DNA from: JABMMZ01 sp044341025
Lineage (GTDB): Bacteria; Bacteroidota; Bacteroidia; NS11-12g; UBA955
Assembly: GCA_044341025.1 (NCBI GenBank)
Contig: JBIISM010000007.1
Location: forward strand, 57,455 to 121,454
Direction: 5' to 3'
DNA length: 64,000 bases
This document shows, one piece after another, positions 41,608 through 51,583 of this stretch. The notes beneath the pieces are model-generated. The model did not search any database, was not told the origin of the DNA, and worked only from the letters and a program-made list of their open reading frames with translations. Numbering within the stretch: position 1 is the first letter of the stretch; every line of letters starts with the position of its first letter. The position numbers and the translations under genes were made by a program.

Positions 41608-43773
41608 TTATTTAATTAAAAGGATCTGTCCGAAAGCATTGTTTTTCTTAATGTAAGGACCGTTTGCAGTGTTGTAAAAAAGTTTCCATATATACAATCC
41701 TTCTTGCACATATTCCCCTTGGTATTTGCCATCCCAACCAACATTGTCTTGGTCTGTTTCAAAAACCAATTCACCCCAACGGTTGTAGATTTGGAACAAT
41801 TTAACCGTGATATTTCTGCCTCTTGGAATAAATACATTATTCACCCAGTCATTGCCTGGCGAAAATGCATTTGCCATAAACAAATCGCAATATTCGTTTT
41901 GCTGAAAGATAAATATTGAATCTTGAACTTGCCCACAAGGATTGCTAACAGTTACCTTGTATTTACCTGCATTAAATGCATATATGGCACTATCGGTGCT
42001 ACCAGTACTCCACAAATAAGTAGATTTTGGTGAACTTGCATTTAAATACAAACCACCGCCCCTGCAAAGAACTGTATCAGAACCCAACTGAACTTTTGGC
42101 GCCTTGCTAAATACAATGCTCATGGTATCGGAAGCAGAACATTTACCCAACGTCACATCAACAGAATAGGTGCCAGTATTAGACACCGAAATACTGGAAC
42201 CCGTAGCGCCTGTATTCCATAAATAGGTCCCAGGCTCGCTGGTATTAATATTGTAATTCAAAGCGGAACAAATCGCCGTATCTCTTCCTATATAAGGATC
42301 GGGAACTGGCGCTATTCTAAAATTTTGCGTGCTTGTGTCGCTGCAATATTTGTCTTTTAGTATATAAGTTAAACTGTGAGAACCTACTGTATTTGGGGTT
42401 AAATCATTGCCGTTAGTTGGGTATCCTGAGAAAGTTCCGCCACTTACATTAGTTGTCAAAACATCAATGGTGTTGCTTGCGCAATAAAAAGTATCTAAGC
42501 CCGTAAAACCACTATTCAAATCGGGTAAAACTAAAACATCTACCGTATCCCGTCCTTTACATCCAGTGTTAGCAAAAGCAATGTGTATGACTTTATAGGT
42601 TCCAACTGATTTATAACGGTGCGTCACGGTTTGAAGATCGCTTGAGTCATTATCCCCAAAATACCATTTAAAATAATTTAAAGAGTTGTCAGGGTTATTG
42701 AAAATAAATTTATTGTGTTTTATGCATTGAACGGTATCGTTGATACTTAAACTTCCTACAGGACTTGGAAGAACTGTGACATCATAACTTAATGTATCTT
42801 TACAATTGGTAATTAAATTGTTAAAATAAATGGTGAGTTCCAACTGAATTTTAAAGACACCGCTGGTTTTGTAAGTGTATTTCTGTTTCGGAAAAGTAGA
42901 CGAATCGCCATTGCCCATAAACCACTTGTATTGATTGCTTAATGGGAATTGACCAATAATTGGCTTGGTTTCCAATCTATAATAATTGTTCTCTAAGCAT
43001 TGGGTATCTTTAAATAAGGTTCTATCAATATACGCTATTTTCTTTTGAAAAATCCTTACGTTCCTGACATAAGATGATGGACAACCTGTATAGGATGTAA
43101 TTAATTTGATGTAAACATTTACCAATCCGGCACCTGCAAAATGATGGGTCACTGGGGTTTTTGAGGTGGTGTCATTACTGCCAAAATCGAAGTAGTATTT
43201 AACCCCTGGAATAGTAGAGGTTGAGGTATTTGTAAACGTAAAACGGTTGCTCATTTGACAACTGTCTAAAACAGTGGTAGTAAAAGCCAAAGTAGCATCA
43301 AATGTCGTAACACTTATTGATGGCGCATTGGCCGTTAAATACAAAGTGTTTGTAGGGTCATTATCGTGCTCATACATCACAAAATAATAGGTTTTTCCTG
43401 GCAATAAATTTTTTACCAAAACATAATTCACACCGGTACCGTTGAAAACTATGTAATTTTTATTTGGCGCGTCGTATTCCGTACCTTGTCCAAATGTTGG
43501 GTCAGGGCTATAGGCTGTTCCATCCGTGGGAGTAAAGCTAGGCATTGAACCTTCGCGCGCAACGATTATCCTCATTTTGCCATCACCATCCGTCCAATTA
43601 AGATTCACTGAATTGCAATTAATGTTGCTAACACTAAGATTGGATGGCTGAACCGTTGGACGCGTTGCATTGGAAATTAATGCCCAAAGGCAGAAAATTC
43701 CGGTTAGGAGATGTGCTTTGTGTAGTTTAAGGATCACGGTTCTAGAAAAATAATTCTTCGAATTATTAGACAA
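41608..43773 (-). CDS. Secreted FnIII/PKD protein with T9SS type B sorting domain
   Basis: A 721-residue protein. The leader is long with a hydrophobic stretch (LLTGIFCLWALISNA). Residues 40-150 form a fibronectin type III-like domain (NCNSVNLNWTDGDGKMRIIV, GKTYYFVMYE). PKD-like domains follow: GVKYYFDFGSNDTTS, QYKWFMGNGDSS, YFKWYFGDNDSS, then short Ig-like modules with YLWNTGATGSSIS and YLWSTGSTDSAIY. The C-terminal 90 residues are the sorting domain: MANAFSPGNDWVNNVF, IYNRWGELVFETDQ, WDGKYQG, FGQILLIK. Convergent with the ornithine aminotransferase gene, 18 bp apart. Confidence 0.86.
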   Translation of the reverse strand: MSNNSKNYFSRTVILKLHKAHLLTGIFCLWALISNATRPTVQPSNLSVSNINCNSVNLNWTDGDGKMRIIVAREGSMPSFTPTDGTAYSPDPTFGQGTEYDAPNKNYIVFNGTGVNYVLVKNLLPGKTYYFVMYEHDNDPTNTLYLTANAPSISVTTFDATLAFTTTVLDSCQMSNRFTFTNTSTSTIPGVKYYFDFGSNDTTSKTPVTHHFAGAGLVNVYIKLITSYTGCPSSYVRNVRIFQKKIAYIDRTLFKDTQCLENNYYRLETKPIIGQFPLSNQYKWFMGNGDSSTFPKQKYTYKTSGVFKIQLELTIYFNNLITNCKDTLSYDVTVLPSPVGSLSINDTVQCIKHNKFIFNNPDNSLNYFKWYFGDNDSSDLQTVTHRYKSVGTYKVIHIAFANTGCKGRDTVDVLVLPDLNSGFTGLDTFYCASNTIDVLTTNVSGGTFSGYPTNGNDLTPNTVGSHSLTYILKDKYCSDTSTQNFRIAPVPDPYIGRDTAICSALNYNINTSEPGTYLWNTGATGSSISVSNTGTYSVDVTLGKCSASDTMSIVFSKAPKVQLGSDTVLCRGGGLYLNASSPKSTYLWSTGSTDSAIYAFNAGKYKVTVSNPCGQVQDSIFIFQQNEYCDLFMANAFSPGNDWVNNVFIPRGRNITVKLFQIYNRWGELVFETDQDNVGWDGKYQGEYVQEGLYIWKLFYNTANGPYIKKNNAFGQILLIK

Positions 43774-43798
43774 AAATAATCAAAAAAGGTTGTCTGAA

Positions 43799-44518
43799 CT
43801 ATGAAATTTTTATTTTATCAGGCGCAATTAGAGCTAAATGCTTGTATTTCATTAAGATTTGCGCAGTGGTAACAATGTCTTTTTTACAATAAACTGATAT
43901 TCTATCCAGGTCATTCTGCTGCCAATAGGTATGCCCTACCATGCTTCCATCGATATCGTCTTTTGGTGATGGGATGCCGAAGCATTTTGCCAAAACATTA
44001 AGAGATGTGTAGTTTTTGTAGTCTCCAAACTTCCACAATTCCATGGTGTCCAAATGCATAATTTCCCATGGTTTTTTTCCGACAATGTTTAACACATTCG
44101 GAATTTCTATTCCATGAATCAGCATGCGTCGGCACAAAAAAGGAAAGTCAAACTCCTTGCCGTTGTGAGCTACCAATCGATGCTTTCCATCTATATTAAA
44201 ATGGGTGTTTAGCAAGTCTACAAATTCGAGTAAAATAGCCTTTTCGTCATGCCCAGAGATAGACTTAACTTTCAAGTTAATTTCACCATCCAACAAATGA
44301 AATATGCCTAAGCCAATGCAAACGATCTTTCCAAATTCAGCATAAATAGCCGCACGGTCGTATACCAAAGCAGCGTTTACATCTGCATTGTTTAAAGCAC
44401 CTGCTTTTTTAGTCCAAAGCTCTTGCCAATCCTCATCCAATTCATTGAATGTGGCAAATTGAGAAACGGTTTCAAGATCTAATACCAATAAATCTTGTAA
44501 TTGTACATTTTTTAACAT
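43799..44518 (-). CDS. 3'-5' exonuclease, RNase H-like fold (PolB exonuclease-like)
   Basis: From the ATG at 44518 the product has 239 residues. The DEDD nuclease motifs are visible: ExoI in LLVLDLETVS (Asp-x-Glu), ExoII in VAHNGKEFDFPFLCRR, and ExoIII in VYCKKDIVTTAQ. The family (predicted 3'-5' exonuclease related to the PolB proofreading domain) acts on nucleic acids; the cellular role is not known. The longer frame to 44539 overlaps the stop of the TPM gene, so the shorter start is preferred. Confidence 0.82.
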   Translation of the reverse strand: MLKNVQLQDLLVLDLETVSQFATFNELDEDWQELWTKKAGALNNADVNAALVYDRAAIYAEFGKIVCIGLGIFHLLDGEINLKVKSISGHDEKAILLEFVDLLNTHFNIDGKHRLVAHNGKEFDFPFLCRRMLIHGIEIPNVLNIVGKKPWEIMHLDTMELWKFGDYKNYTSLNVLAKCFGIPSPKDDIDGSMVGHTYWQQNDLDRISVYCKKDIVTTAQILMKYKHLALIAPDKIKIS

Positions 44519-44532
44519 TTGTGTAATTGGGT

Positions 44533-45351
44533 TTACCAACTGCCACCAGAACCGCCCCCGCCGAAGCCTCCGCCGCCGAATCCGCCAAATCCACCACTAT
44601 CTCCACCACCTCCTGATCCGCCGCCAAAACCTCCAAACATTGGGGCCATGAATACGCCACCTCTTCCAATGCTCATACCACCGCCCCTATTCTTTCTGGA
44701 AAACAATATGAGCACTAAGATAATGACAATTAATTTAAAAATCAAGCCTCCGGGAACCTTTTTTGAAGATTTATCATAGGTTTTGTAATTGTACTCGCCC
44801 TTGGCCAAAGCAATTAAAACAGTGATGCCCTTATCTACAGCCTCAAAATTTCTACCAGCTTTTAAACTTGGATTAATTTCCTCTTCAGCAATTCTATTGG
44901 CGGTTAAATCGGGAATTGCCCCTTCTAAGCCGTAACCCACAGCAATATGCGTTTTCCTTCCGATGCCGCTTTTGGTGGGTTTAATTAAGACCACTATTCC
45001 ATTGTCTTCTTTTCCCTGGCCAACACCCCATTTTTGTCCCAACTCGGTGGCGTAAGCCCATGGTTCCATGTCATTCAAATCGTCTACCACAAGCACCACA
45101 ATTTGGTTGGAGCTGCTGTTAGACAATTCTTGCAACTTGGTTTCCAATAAAGCTGTTTCTTCTGCACTAAAAAAACCCGGAAATTCCTTTGAAAGGTTAT
45201 TAACCAAACGCGGTGGATTGGGTTTCTCAGGCAGTCCTTCCGATTGTGCAAATGCCGATTGAGAAAATGCAAAAACCGAAAGCAAGCTTAATATATAACA
45301 GCAACGTTTCAAAAGATGTCTTGGCCCAATTTTAATAAATTTAATCGCCAT
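44533..45351 (-). CDS. TPM-domain membrane protein with glycine-rich tail
   Basis: A 272-residue protein starting at 45351 (an ATG 12 bp upstream is possible). Signal-like helix near residues 15-35 (CCYILSLLSVFAFSQSAFAQ). The TPM/Psb32 domain at 55-190 contains FFSAEETALLETKLQELSNS then NQIVVLVVDDLN, RKTHIAVGYGLEG and NRIAEEEINPSLKAGRN. A membrane helix follows (FKLIVIILVLILF), then a tail of about 50 residues that is mostly Gly and Ser, ending GGSW. TPM proteins paired with LemA are common; the role in membrane-protein or envelope maintenance is not settled. Confidence 0.85.
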   Translation of the reverse strand: MAIKFIKIGPRHLLKRCCYILSLLSVFAFSQSAFAQSEGLPEKPNPPRLVNNLSKEFPGFFSAEETALLETKLQELSNSSSNQIVVLVVDDLNDMEPWAYATELGQKWGVGQGKEDNGIVVLIKPTKSGIGRKTHIAVGYGLEGAIPDLTANRIAEEEINPSLKAGRNFEAVDKGITVLIALAKGEYNYKTYDKSSKKVPGGLIFKLIVIILVLILFSRKNRGGGMSIGRGGVFMAPMFGGFGGGSGGGGDSGGFGGFGGGGFGGGGSGGSW

Positions 45352-45778
45352 AACTGATCTCATTGCTTAATTCGTTGCTGTCATCCTTTTGGTAAGGGAA
45401 ATAGGTTCTTAATTTCTCTCCTGCCATACCAATACCGACTACCAATCCTTCTGTATAATTTGCTTCTGCAAACAATTTTTTCATGCTGCTATAGGCCAAA
45501 TCCCAGAAACCTTCTGGCACTTTTTCATTGATGCCTTTATCGCCTAAAATGGCCATTTTTTTGTCGGCCAAAGCCAGGTAAATTAATACCCCATTGCGCT
45601 CAGCTGTTTTGTGCATCTTAAGTTTCTCAAACACTTTTTTTGCTTGAACCATCACATCACCTTTACACCTCATGTCGATGTGCACGCGAATTTCGCCACT
45701 GCACATACGCTCAGCATCTGCAATACTTTGCTGTATGAGCTTGCTTTGCTCATCGGTAAAAAATGACTTTACATTCAT
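45341..45778 (-). CDS. TPM-domain protein (cytosolic type)
   Basis: A 145-residue TPM-domain protein without a signal peptide: FFTDEQSKLIQQSIADAERM, SGEIRVHIDMRCKGDV, GVLIYLALADKKMAILGDKG, GFWDLAYSSMKKLFAEAN. The preceding gene is lemA (15 bp away) and the following one a second TPM gene (11-bp overlap), so lemA, TPM and TPM are one operon. Confidence 0.85.
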   Translation of the reverse strand: MNVKSFFTDEQSKLIQQSIADAERMCSGEIRVHIDMRCKGDVMVQAKKVFEKLKMHKTAERNGVLIYLALADKKMAILGDKGINEKVPEGFWDLAYSSMKKLFAEANYTEGLVVGIGMAGEKLRTYFPYQKDDSNELSNEISYGD

Positions 45779-45792
45779 GTTTAAAAATAGGC

Positions 45793-46398
45793 TTACTTGC
45801 CTTCTCTCATCGATTTGATGTCGGGCGCAACTTCCGCAACTTCTGAAGACTCAAAGTAATTTCTTCTATTGAAGTCGAATATTCCAGCCCAAACATTTCT
45901 TGGGAAACGTCTGATAGATGTGTTAAAGTCTTGGCCCAATTCGTTAAATCTTCTGCGCTCAGTTGCAATTCTATTTTCCATGCCTTCATATTGGGCTTGA
46001 AAATCTCTGAATGCACCTACGGCTTGTAGTTGCGGGTATTGCTCAGCTACTGCCATCAAACGGCCCAAGGAAGTTCCAAAGGCATCTTGTGCTTTTTGAA
46101 ATTCAGCCAATTTTTCTGGGGTCAAATTGCTTGCATCAATGTTGATAGATGTTGCTTTGCTTCTTGCTGCAATAACATCGGTTAAGGTTTGCTTTTCAAA
46201 ATCAGCAGCACCTTGTACGATTTCAAACAAGTTTTTAGTTTTGTCCATGCGCGCTTGGTAAGCTACTTCTACTTGCTGCCACTGACCAGTTACTGCCTCA
46301 TCTTTGGTAGACAAGGTGTTAAATGTGCTGCATCCGTTAAAGGCTATTAATGCAAAAAAACCTAAAACTGATAATAAAATAATCGTTCCTTTTTTCAT
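45793..46398 (-). CDS. lemA: LemA family lipoprotein
   Basis: A 201-residue protein. Residues 1-22 form a lipoprotein signal (LLSVLGFFALIAFNGC). The rest is the long helical LemA domain: WQQVEVAYQARMDKTKNLFE, TLTDVIAARSKA, RLMAVAEQYPQLQA, NRIATERRRFNELGQDFNTS, and RRFPRNVWAGIF. LemA proteins lie next to TPM genes in many bacteria, as here. Location is the periplasmic face of a membrane; biochemical function is unclear. Confidence 0.92.
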   Translation of the reverse strand: MKKGTIILLSVLGFFALIAFNGCSTFNTLSTKDEAVTGQWQQVEVAYQARMDKTKNLFEIVQGAADFEKQTLTDVIAARSKATSINIDASNLTPEKLAEFQKAQDAFGTSLGRLMAVAEQYPQLQAVGAFRDFQAQYEGMENRIATERRRFNELGQDFNTSIRRFPRNVWAGIFDFNRRNYFESSEVAEVAPDIKSMREGK

Positions 46399-46429
46399 TT
46401 TTTTTGTTGTGTTTTTATTTGTTGTACCC

Positions 46430-47119
46430 TTAAATAATTTCAGGGCTTATTGTATTGATTTCAAAATTAGCTGAAAATTCTTTGATCATTTCATTTTTTA
46501 TATCGACCATTGAAATTTCCCGACCAAGTTCATTTTTTATACTCGTAACACCCTTATCGGCAATCCCGCAAGGAATAATATTCTTGAATAAACTCAAATC
46601 GGTGTTAACATTTAAGGCCAAGCCATGCATGCTGATGTGTCGGCTGCATTTGATTCCAATGGCTGCAATTTTGCGTTCATTTGATTTTCCCTTGTCAAGC
46701 CAAATGCCAATTCTGTCGTCAATACGCTCGCAGCTGATTCCATGGTTCTGCAATACATTGATAATACTTTGTTCAATGTTAAAAACAAACTTTTTGACGC
46801 CGATGTTTAACTGTTCCAAATCAAAAATTGGATACACAACCAATTGCCCAGGGCCGTGGTAGGTAATGTCGCCGCCACGTTCTATGTCATAAACTGAAAT
46901 TTCCTTATTCTTTAATTCGGCTTCAGACAAAAGCAAATTTTCCTGATTGGCGCTTTTGCCAAAGGTGTAAACATGCGGATGCTCGCAAACCAATAAATGC
47001 TGTTGTGGTATTTTACCTTGAATTTTCTCTTCAATAGATTTATTGAAGATGTCTTTTTGCAACTGCCACACCTCTTCATAGGCCATTAAACCAAGATCAT
47101 GAAGTATTACATTTTGCAT
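46430..47119 (-). CDS. lipB: Octanoyl-[acyl-carrier-protein]-protein N-octanoyltransferase
   Basis: A 229-residue enzyme that transfers octanoate from ACP to lipoyl domains. It has the LipB signatures: LLVCEHPHVYTFGKSANQEN, the RGGDITYHGPGQLVVYPIFD motif, and AAIGIKCSRHISMHGLALNV with NIIPCGIADKGVTS, containing the catalytic Lys and Cys. Length is standard. No lipA nearby. Confidence 0.95.
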   Translation of the reverse strand: MQNVILHDLGLMAYEEVWQLQKDIFNKSIEEKIQGKIPQQHLLVCEHPHVYTFGKSANQENLLLSEAELKNKEISVYDIERGGDITYHGPGQLVVYPIFDLEQLNIGVKKFVFNIEQSIINVLQNHGISCERIDDRIGIWLDKGKSNERKIAAIGIKCSRHISMHGLALNVNTDLSLFKNIIPCGIADKGVTSIKNELGREISMVDIKNEMIKEFSANFEINTISPEII

Positions 47120-47186
47120 AGGGCAAAGATAGGCAAAAGAAGTTTTTTACGTTACAAAATTAAACCGAATTACAACCATTAAAACC

Positions 47187-47816
47187 CTATTTTCCCTTGC
47201 ATCCAACGACTGAACAAATTGGGCATGTGATCGGTTTGTGACCTCTTGCAGGACAGTACTCTCTGCCAAAAAATATAATTTGCAAATGACCCTTATTCCA
47301 CAAATCGATTGGCATTAATTTCTTGAGGTCCTTTTCCGTTTGCTCAACATTTTTACCATTGGTCAAGCCCCAACGGGTGGCCAATCGGTGAATGTGTGTG
47401 TCCACTGGAAAGGCAGGAAAACCAAAGGCTTGAGACATCACCACAGAAGCCGTTTTATGCCCCACACCTGGCAAGCGTTCTAACGCCTCAAATGTTTGAG
47501 GAACTTCTCCGCCGTGCTCATTAATAATGATATTGCTTAAGCCCCAAATGGCTTTTGATTTGGCAGGAGATAAGCCACAAGGTTTTATAATTTCCCTTAT
47601 TTCTTCAACCTCCAATTTCAACATATCGTGCGGGTTGTCGGCGCGCTGAAACAATCCTGGAGTAATTAGATTAACCCTTTTGTCTGTGCACTGAGCAGAA
47701 AGCAAAACCGCCACCAGCAAGGTATAAGGATCCTTATGGTCGAGCGGAATTGGCACCTCAGGATACAAAGACTCCAAGGTAGGAAGTATATAACTAATCT
47801 TTTCTTTTTTGGTCAT
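47187..47816 (-). CDS. nth: Endonuclease III
   Basis: A 209-residue DNA glycosylase/AP lyase for oxidised pyrimidines. The HhH motif LERLPGVGHKTASVVMSQAF carries the catalytic Lys, and VDTHIHRLATRWGL has the catalytic Asp. The C-terminal 4Fe-4S cluster motif is intact: CPARGHKPITCPICSVVGC. The N-terminal helices (LLVAVLLSAQCTDKRVN) match the family. Stands alone with short spacers on both sides. Confidence 0.95.
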   Translation of the reverse strand: MTKKEKISYILPTLESLYPEVPIPLDHKDPYTLLVAVLLSAQCTDKRVNLITPGLFQRADNPHDMLKLEVEEIREIIKPCGLSPAKSKAIWGLSNIIINEHGGEVPQTFEALERLPGVGHKTASVVMSQAFGFPAFPVDTHIHRLATRWGLTNGKNVEQTEKDLKKLMPIDLWNKGHLQIIFFGREYCPARGHKPITCPICSVVGCKGK

Positions 47817-47877
47817 TTTAAGTGAACAAAAATCGGGAATTATTGCTTGGAAATTTTATTTATTAAATTACTCCGGC

Positions 47878-48675
47878 TTATACACCATCCCCATCCAACA
47901 AATTGCCCAATCCACCTAAGATTGATCCTTCTTCTCTGCGCCTTCCACCAATGCCCCCATAGGCTATAATTCTAGAAGCCAAACGGCTTATTGGCAAACT
48001 TTGTATCCATATTTTTCCGGGACCTTGTAAGGTTGCGAAAAACAAACCTTCGCCACCAAAAATTGTGTTTTTGATGCCACCAACAAATTGAATGTCATAG
48101 TCTACTGTTTGGGTAAATGCCACAATACAACCTGTATCAATTTTTATCATTTCACCAGCTTGTAGTTCGCGCTCAATGACATGGCCACCGGCGTGAACAA
48201 AGGCCATGCCATCACCTTCTAATTTTTGCATGATAAACCCTTCGCCACCAAACAAACCAGTACCGAGTTTTCTTTGAAATTCTATACCCACTGAAACGCC
48301 TTTTGCAGCGCATAAGAAAGCATCTTTTTGGCAGATAATTTTTCCGTTGTGTCTGTACAAATCCATAGGAATAATCTTACCTGGATAAGGCGCCGCAAAC
48401 GTCACTTTCTTCTTTCCGTTACCCGCATTGGTGAAGGCGGTCATAAACAAGCTTTCGCCCGTCAAAACCCTTTTACCAGCAGACATCAATTTACCTAAGA
48501 AACCACCCGTTTGTTGGGTACCATCACCGAATATGGTTTCCATTTGAATTTCTTTGTCCATCATCATAAAACTGCCACTTTCACCGATAGCAGTTTCTTG
48601 AGGATCAAGCTCTATTTCTACGCATTGCATTTCTTCTCCAAGAATGCGAAAGTCTATTTCGTGGTTTTCAATCAT
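47878..48675 (-). CDS. TIGR00266/AIM24 family protein
   Basis: A 265-residue protein of the AIM24/TIGR00266 family. Typical phrases: EIELDPQETAIGESGSFMMM, FGDGTQQTGGFLGKLMSAGK then RVLTGESLFMT, GKIIPMDL, GEGFIMQKLEGDGMAFVHAG, GGIKNTIFGGEGLFFATLQG and WIQSLPISRLASRI. The fold is a tandem beta-barrel; function unknown in bacteria. Ends with LGGLGNLLDGDGV. No signal peptide. Confidence 0.88.
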   Translation of the reverse strand: MIENHEIDFRILGEEMQCVEIELDPQETAIGESGSFMMMDKEIQMETIFGDGTQQTGGFLGKLMSAGKRVLTGESLFMTAFTNAGNGKKKVTFAAPYPGKIIPMDLYRHNGKIICQKDAFLCAAKGVSVGIEFQRKLGTGLFGGEGFIMQKLEGDGMAFVHAGGHVIERELQAGEMIKIDTGCIVAFTQTVDYDIQFVGGIKNTIFGGEGLFFATLQGPGKIWIQSLPISRLASRIIAYGGIGGRRREEGSILGGLGNLLDGDGV

Positions 48676-48746
48676 GTTGCAAATATTATTTACTCAAAGC
48701 ATGTTTTTGATTGAATTCGACAAACGTATTCAATTCGTTTATGAAT

Positions 48747-51572
48747 CTATTTGATCTCAATCTCATCAACAAAAATAAAGGCATCTCCTCCAGCACCAGG
48801 ATGCCAGGCCGGAATCTTTCCGTAGTTTTTAACAAACACCTTTAAATAGCGGTAGGGCGTGGTTTTTTTGAATCCTGAAAACACCATTGGGTAGCGCCCA
48901 ACCGTTAGGTCGCGTTCATCGAGCAGGTAATCGCCTATATTTAATTCTTCAAAATGTACAGAATCTTCAGAGCCATAAACACTAATCTTATCAGGTAAAA
49001 AAATCCATGAGCGTTTGTCTTGTAAAAATCCAATCTTTATGGTGTCAAAAAACACTGGCTTTTTAAGGTCTATTACCACCTCAAAGTCTTGAGACTGGTA
49101 ACCCTGCCATCTGCCTTTTCTCCAGTCAACATCGCCTATCAATCCATCTATCAATCCTTTATCTCCACCAGCAGTGTATTGTTTGTTATACGTGCAATTG
49201 TATTGAATAGAATAGTCGTTGTAATACCTTTGGAATCGAGCCATAGCAATAGGACTGCTCAACTGCTCAGAAAGAATAGATTTTGCTTTTAGTAAACAAG
49301 ATTGACTAATTTTCAAAACTTGCCCATCCACATATAAGAGCGATTTACTTGTAGGTTCTGAGCCATCTAAAGTGTAATATATTTTATCGCCCAATTCTGC
49401 CTTATTGTTGCTGCTTAGGCGAACCAACATAGTGTCTCTAAACACCTCTCCGGCTGAATGAATTACCGGAGCTGACAAGCCATTGTGGGTCCATTCCTCG
49501 CTCATTCGAAATTGATCATACCCGAAATAATAGGCTTTTGAATTTCCAAAGTATTTTATGCTTGAACTTTTGACTAAATCTTCGCTGCTCTTTGGTTTTT
49601 TGTTCTTATAAATTACTGCAGATCCATCGCCCTGAACAAAGCGCACACTGTCGAACAACATGTTGCCATAAACCATTTTCAACTCTGAAGGATTGGCAGG
49701 ATAAAAGCCCATGGCACTGAAGACATACCAAGCACTCATTTGCCCACAGTCTTCATTGCCGCACAAACCATCGGGTGTCGGTTTATAAAAATCGTGGCAA
49801 ATTCTTTTTACATATTTAGACGTCGAATCGATGTTGTTAAACAGGTAAGCAAAGTGGTGGCTGGGTTCATTTCCATGCGCGTATTGACCAATTAAACCTG
49901 TAATATCCGCTTGCTCTCTGCCTGTTGTTTTTGAATCGGTGTTAAATAATTTTGACAACAAATTAAGATCGTAAATTGCGTCTAAATTGTGTTGCACAGC
50001 AAAGGTGTATTGCCAGGCGTTGGCTTCTGTAAAATGGTTGTTCACTTGCTTTGGATCAAAATCGGGCAACCAGCCCCCATTGACCCTTGGGGTCATAAAG
50101 CCAGTATTGACATTGCGGATATTGCGCCAAGCCTCGGCATACGCTTGATACTTTTGAGCATCTTCAAATTTCCCTAGAAAACTGGCTATGCTTGATGCAC
50201 AATGCATGTTGTAACTGTATTCGAGTGTTTTTGAAACACTTTCACTTTCATCTTCTGCAGACAAATATCCTTTCAGTCTGAATTTATCCAAGCCTGTTCT
50301 GTTGTTCATGGTTTCTGCTACTATACCTGGATACAAACCACTCAACTCATCTTTATTTATGACATTTCTTAAGTAGGCATTTTGTATAACACTCACACTG
50401 TGAAAACCAATCATGCAATTGGTTTCATTGCCCCATAATTCCCACATTGGAAAGCGCCCACCTTCTTGGTATTGGGCGTTAAATGTCATGATAAAATCGT
50501 GTGAACGTTTTTTGTCAATGATGTTCAATAAAGGGTGCAAAGCTCTATAGGTATCCCATAGTGAAAACACAGAGTAGTAATTAAATCCTTCCGCCACATG
50601 AATCATTTTATCTCTTCCCATATAGCGGCCATCCACATCGTTTAAAACATTGGGGTGCATCATACAATGGTAAAGTGCGGTGTAAAAATTCTTCTTTTCT
50701 ACCAAGCTTCCACCGTATACTTTTATTCTGTTTAGCTCAAGGTTCCAAGCTTTATTGGCATCGTCTTTCACCTTCTTAAAATCCCAATGGGCCAATTCCT
50801 CTTCAAGGTTGTTTTGAGCGCCTTTTTCATCTACTGCAGACAAAGCGGTTTTAACTAAAATCGACTCCCCTTTTTTAACTTGAAAACCCAGGTTAATTTT
50901 GGTTTGCCCGCTGCTGTCTTTCGTTACATGAATTTGATCAGCATCTCTACTCACTTGAAAATAGTAATACAGCAATTGATCGACCGCCCAAGCCTCTGAG
51001 CGCCTTAAGCCACTAAAAGTGTGCTTGTCTATTTGGGTGATCTTTCCTTCTAACAAGATGTCGCGGTGTTTCAAATCGAGGGTTATCCAAGCATATCCAT
51101 CTTGAGAATAGGTGTATTTCTGAAGTCCAACTCTTGCCGTTGAAGTCAGTTCCACTAAAATGCCATTATCGAGTTTAACGCTGTAGTATCCCGGACTGGC
51201 TTTTTCATTTTTATGCGAGAAAGAATAAGAAAGTTTGTCTAAATTCCAAATGGGCTCAATGGCTTTATTGACAAAGGTGGGCATGAAAGCAATATCTCCA
51301 TAGTCGCTGCAACCTGTGCCACTTAAATGGGTGTGAGAAAATCCGTAAATAATGCTGTCGCTGTAATGGTAAGCACTGCAACCATCCCATGAACCGTCTA
51401 TTCGGGTATCGGGACTTAATTGCACCATGGCATAAGGTGTGGTAGCACCTGGAAAGGTATGTCCGTGGCCATCAGTGCCCACAAAAGGATTAACGTATTG
51501 GGTGTAGTTGTTTTGGGCATTCAAGCCCATTGCAAATACACTTACAAGTGCATAGATTGCTTTTTTAATCAT
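48747..51572 (-). CDS. GH92 alpha-1,2-mannosidase family enzyme
   Basis: A secreted glycoside hydrolase; start ATG 51572 gives signal peptide MIKKAIYALVSVFAMGLNAQ (the frame to 51587 begins with TTG). Family 92 motifs: YVNPFVGTDGHGHTFPGATT, FSHTHLSGTGC, SLWDTYRALHPLL, FPMWELWGNETNCMIGFHSV, NEPSHHFAYLFN, DGLCGNEDCGQMSAWYVFSA then MGFYP. The catalytic acidic residues fall in NEDCGQMS. Two accessory domains follow: a chitobiase/Fn3-like domain with YYTLDGSEPTSKSLLY, and an F5/8-type carbohydrate-binding domain (YQSQDFEVVIDLKKPVFFDT). It acts on mannose-rich glycans in the periplasm or outside. The Uma2 gene ends 11 bp upstream. Confidence 0.93.
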   Translation of the reverse strand: MIKKAIYALVSVFAMGLNAQNNYTQYVNPFVGTDGHGHTFPGATTPYAMVQLSPDTRIDGSWDGCSAYHYSDSIIYGFSHTHLSGTGCSDYGDIAFMPTFVNKAIEPIWNLDKLSYSFSHKNEKASPGYYSVKLDNGILVELTSTARVGLQKYTYSQDGYAWITLDLKHRDILLEGKITQIDKHTFSGLRRSEAWAVDQLLYYYFQVSRDADQIHVTKDSSGQTKINLGFQVKKGESILVKTALSAVDEKGAQNNLEEELAHWDFKKVKDDANKAWNLELNRIKVYGGSLVEKKNFYTALYHCMMHPNVLNDVDGRYMGRDKMIHVAEGFNYYSVFSLWDTYRALHPLLNIIDKKRSHDFIMTFNAQYQEGGRFPMWELWGNETNCMIGFHSVSVIQNAYLRNVINKDELSGLYPGIVAETMNNRTGLDKFRLKGYLSAEDESESVSKTLEYSYNMHCASSIASFLGKFEDAQKYQAYAEAWRNIRNVNTGFMTPRVNGGWLPDFDPKQVNNHFTEANAWQYTFAVQHNLDAIYDLNLLSKLFNTDSKTTGREQADITGLIGQYAHGNEPSHHFAYLFNNIDSTSKYVKRICHDFYKPTPDGLCGNEDCGQMSAWYVFSAMGFYPANPSELKMVYGNMLFDSVRFVQGDGSAVIYKNKKPKSSEDLVKSSSIKYFGNSKAYYFGYDQFRMSEEWTHNGLSAPVIHSAGEVFRDTMLVRLSSNNKAELGDKIYYTLDGSEPTSKSLLYVDGQVLKISQSCLLKAKSILSEQLSSPIAMARFQRYYNDYSIQYNCTYNKQYTAGGDKGLIDGLIGDVDWRKGRWQGYQSQDFEVVIDLKKPVFFDTIKIGFLQDKRSWIFLPDKISVYGSEDSVHFEELNIGDYLLDERDLTVGRYPMVFSGFKKTTPYRYLKVFVKNYGKIPAWHPGAGGDAFIFVDEIEIK

Positions 51573-51583
51573 TTGGATTAAAT

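Noticed and set aside
44519..44779. Proline-rich ORF on the plus strand
   Set aside because: It is the antisense reading of the Gly-rich tail of the TPM protein; Gly codons on one strand become Pro codons on the other.
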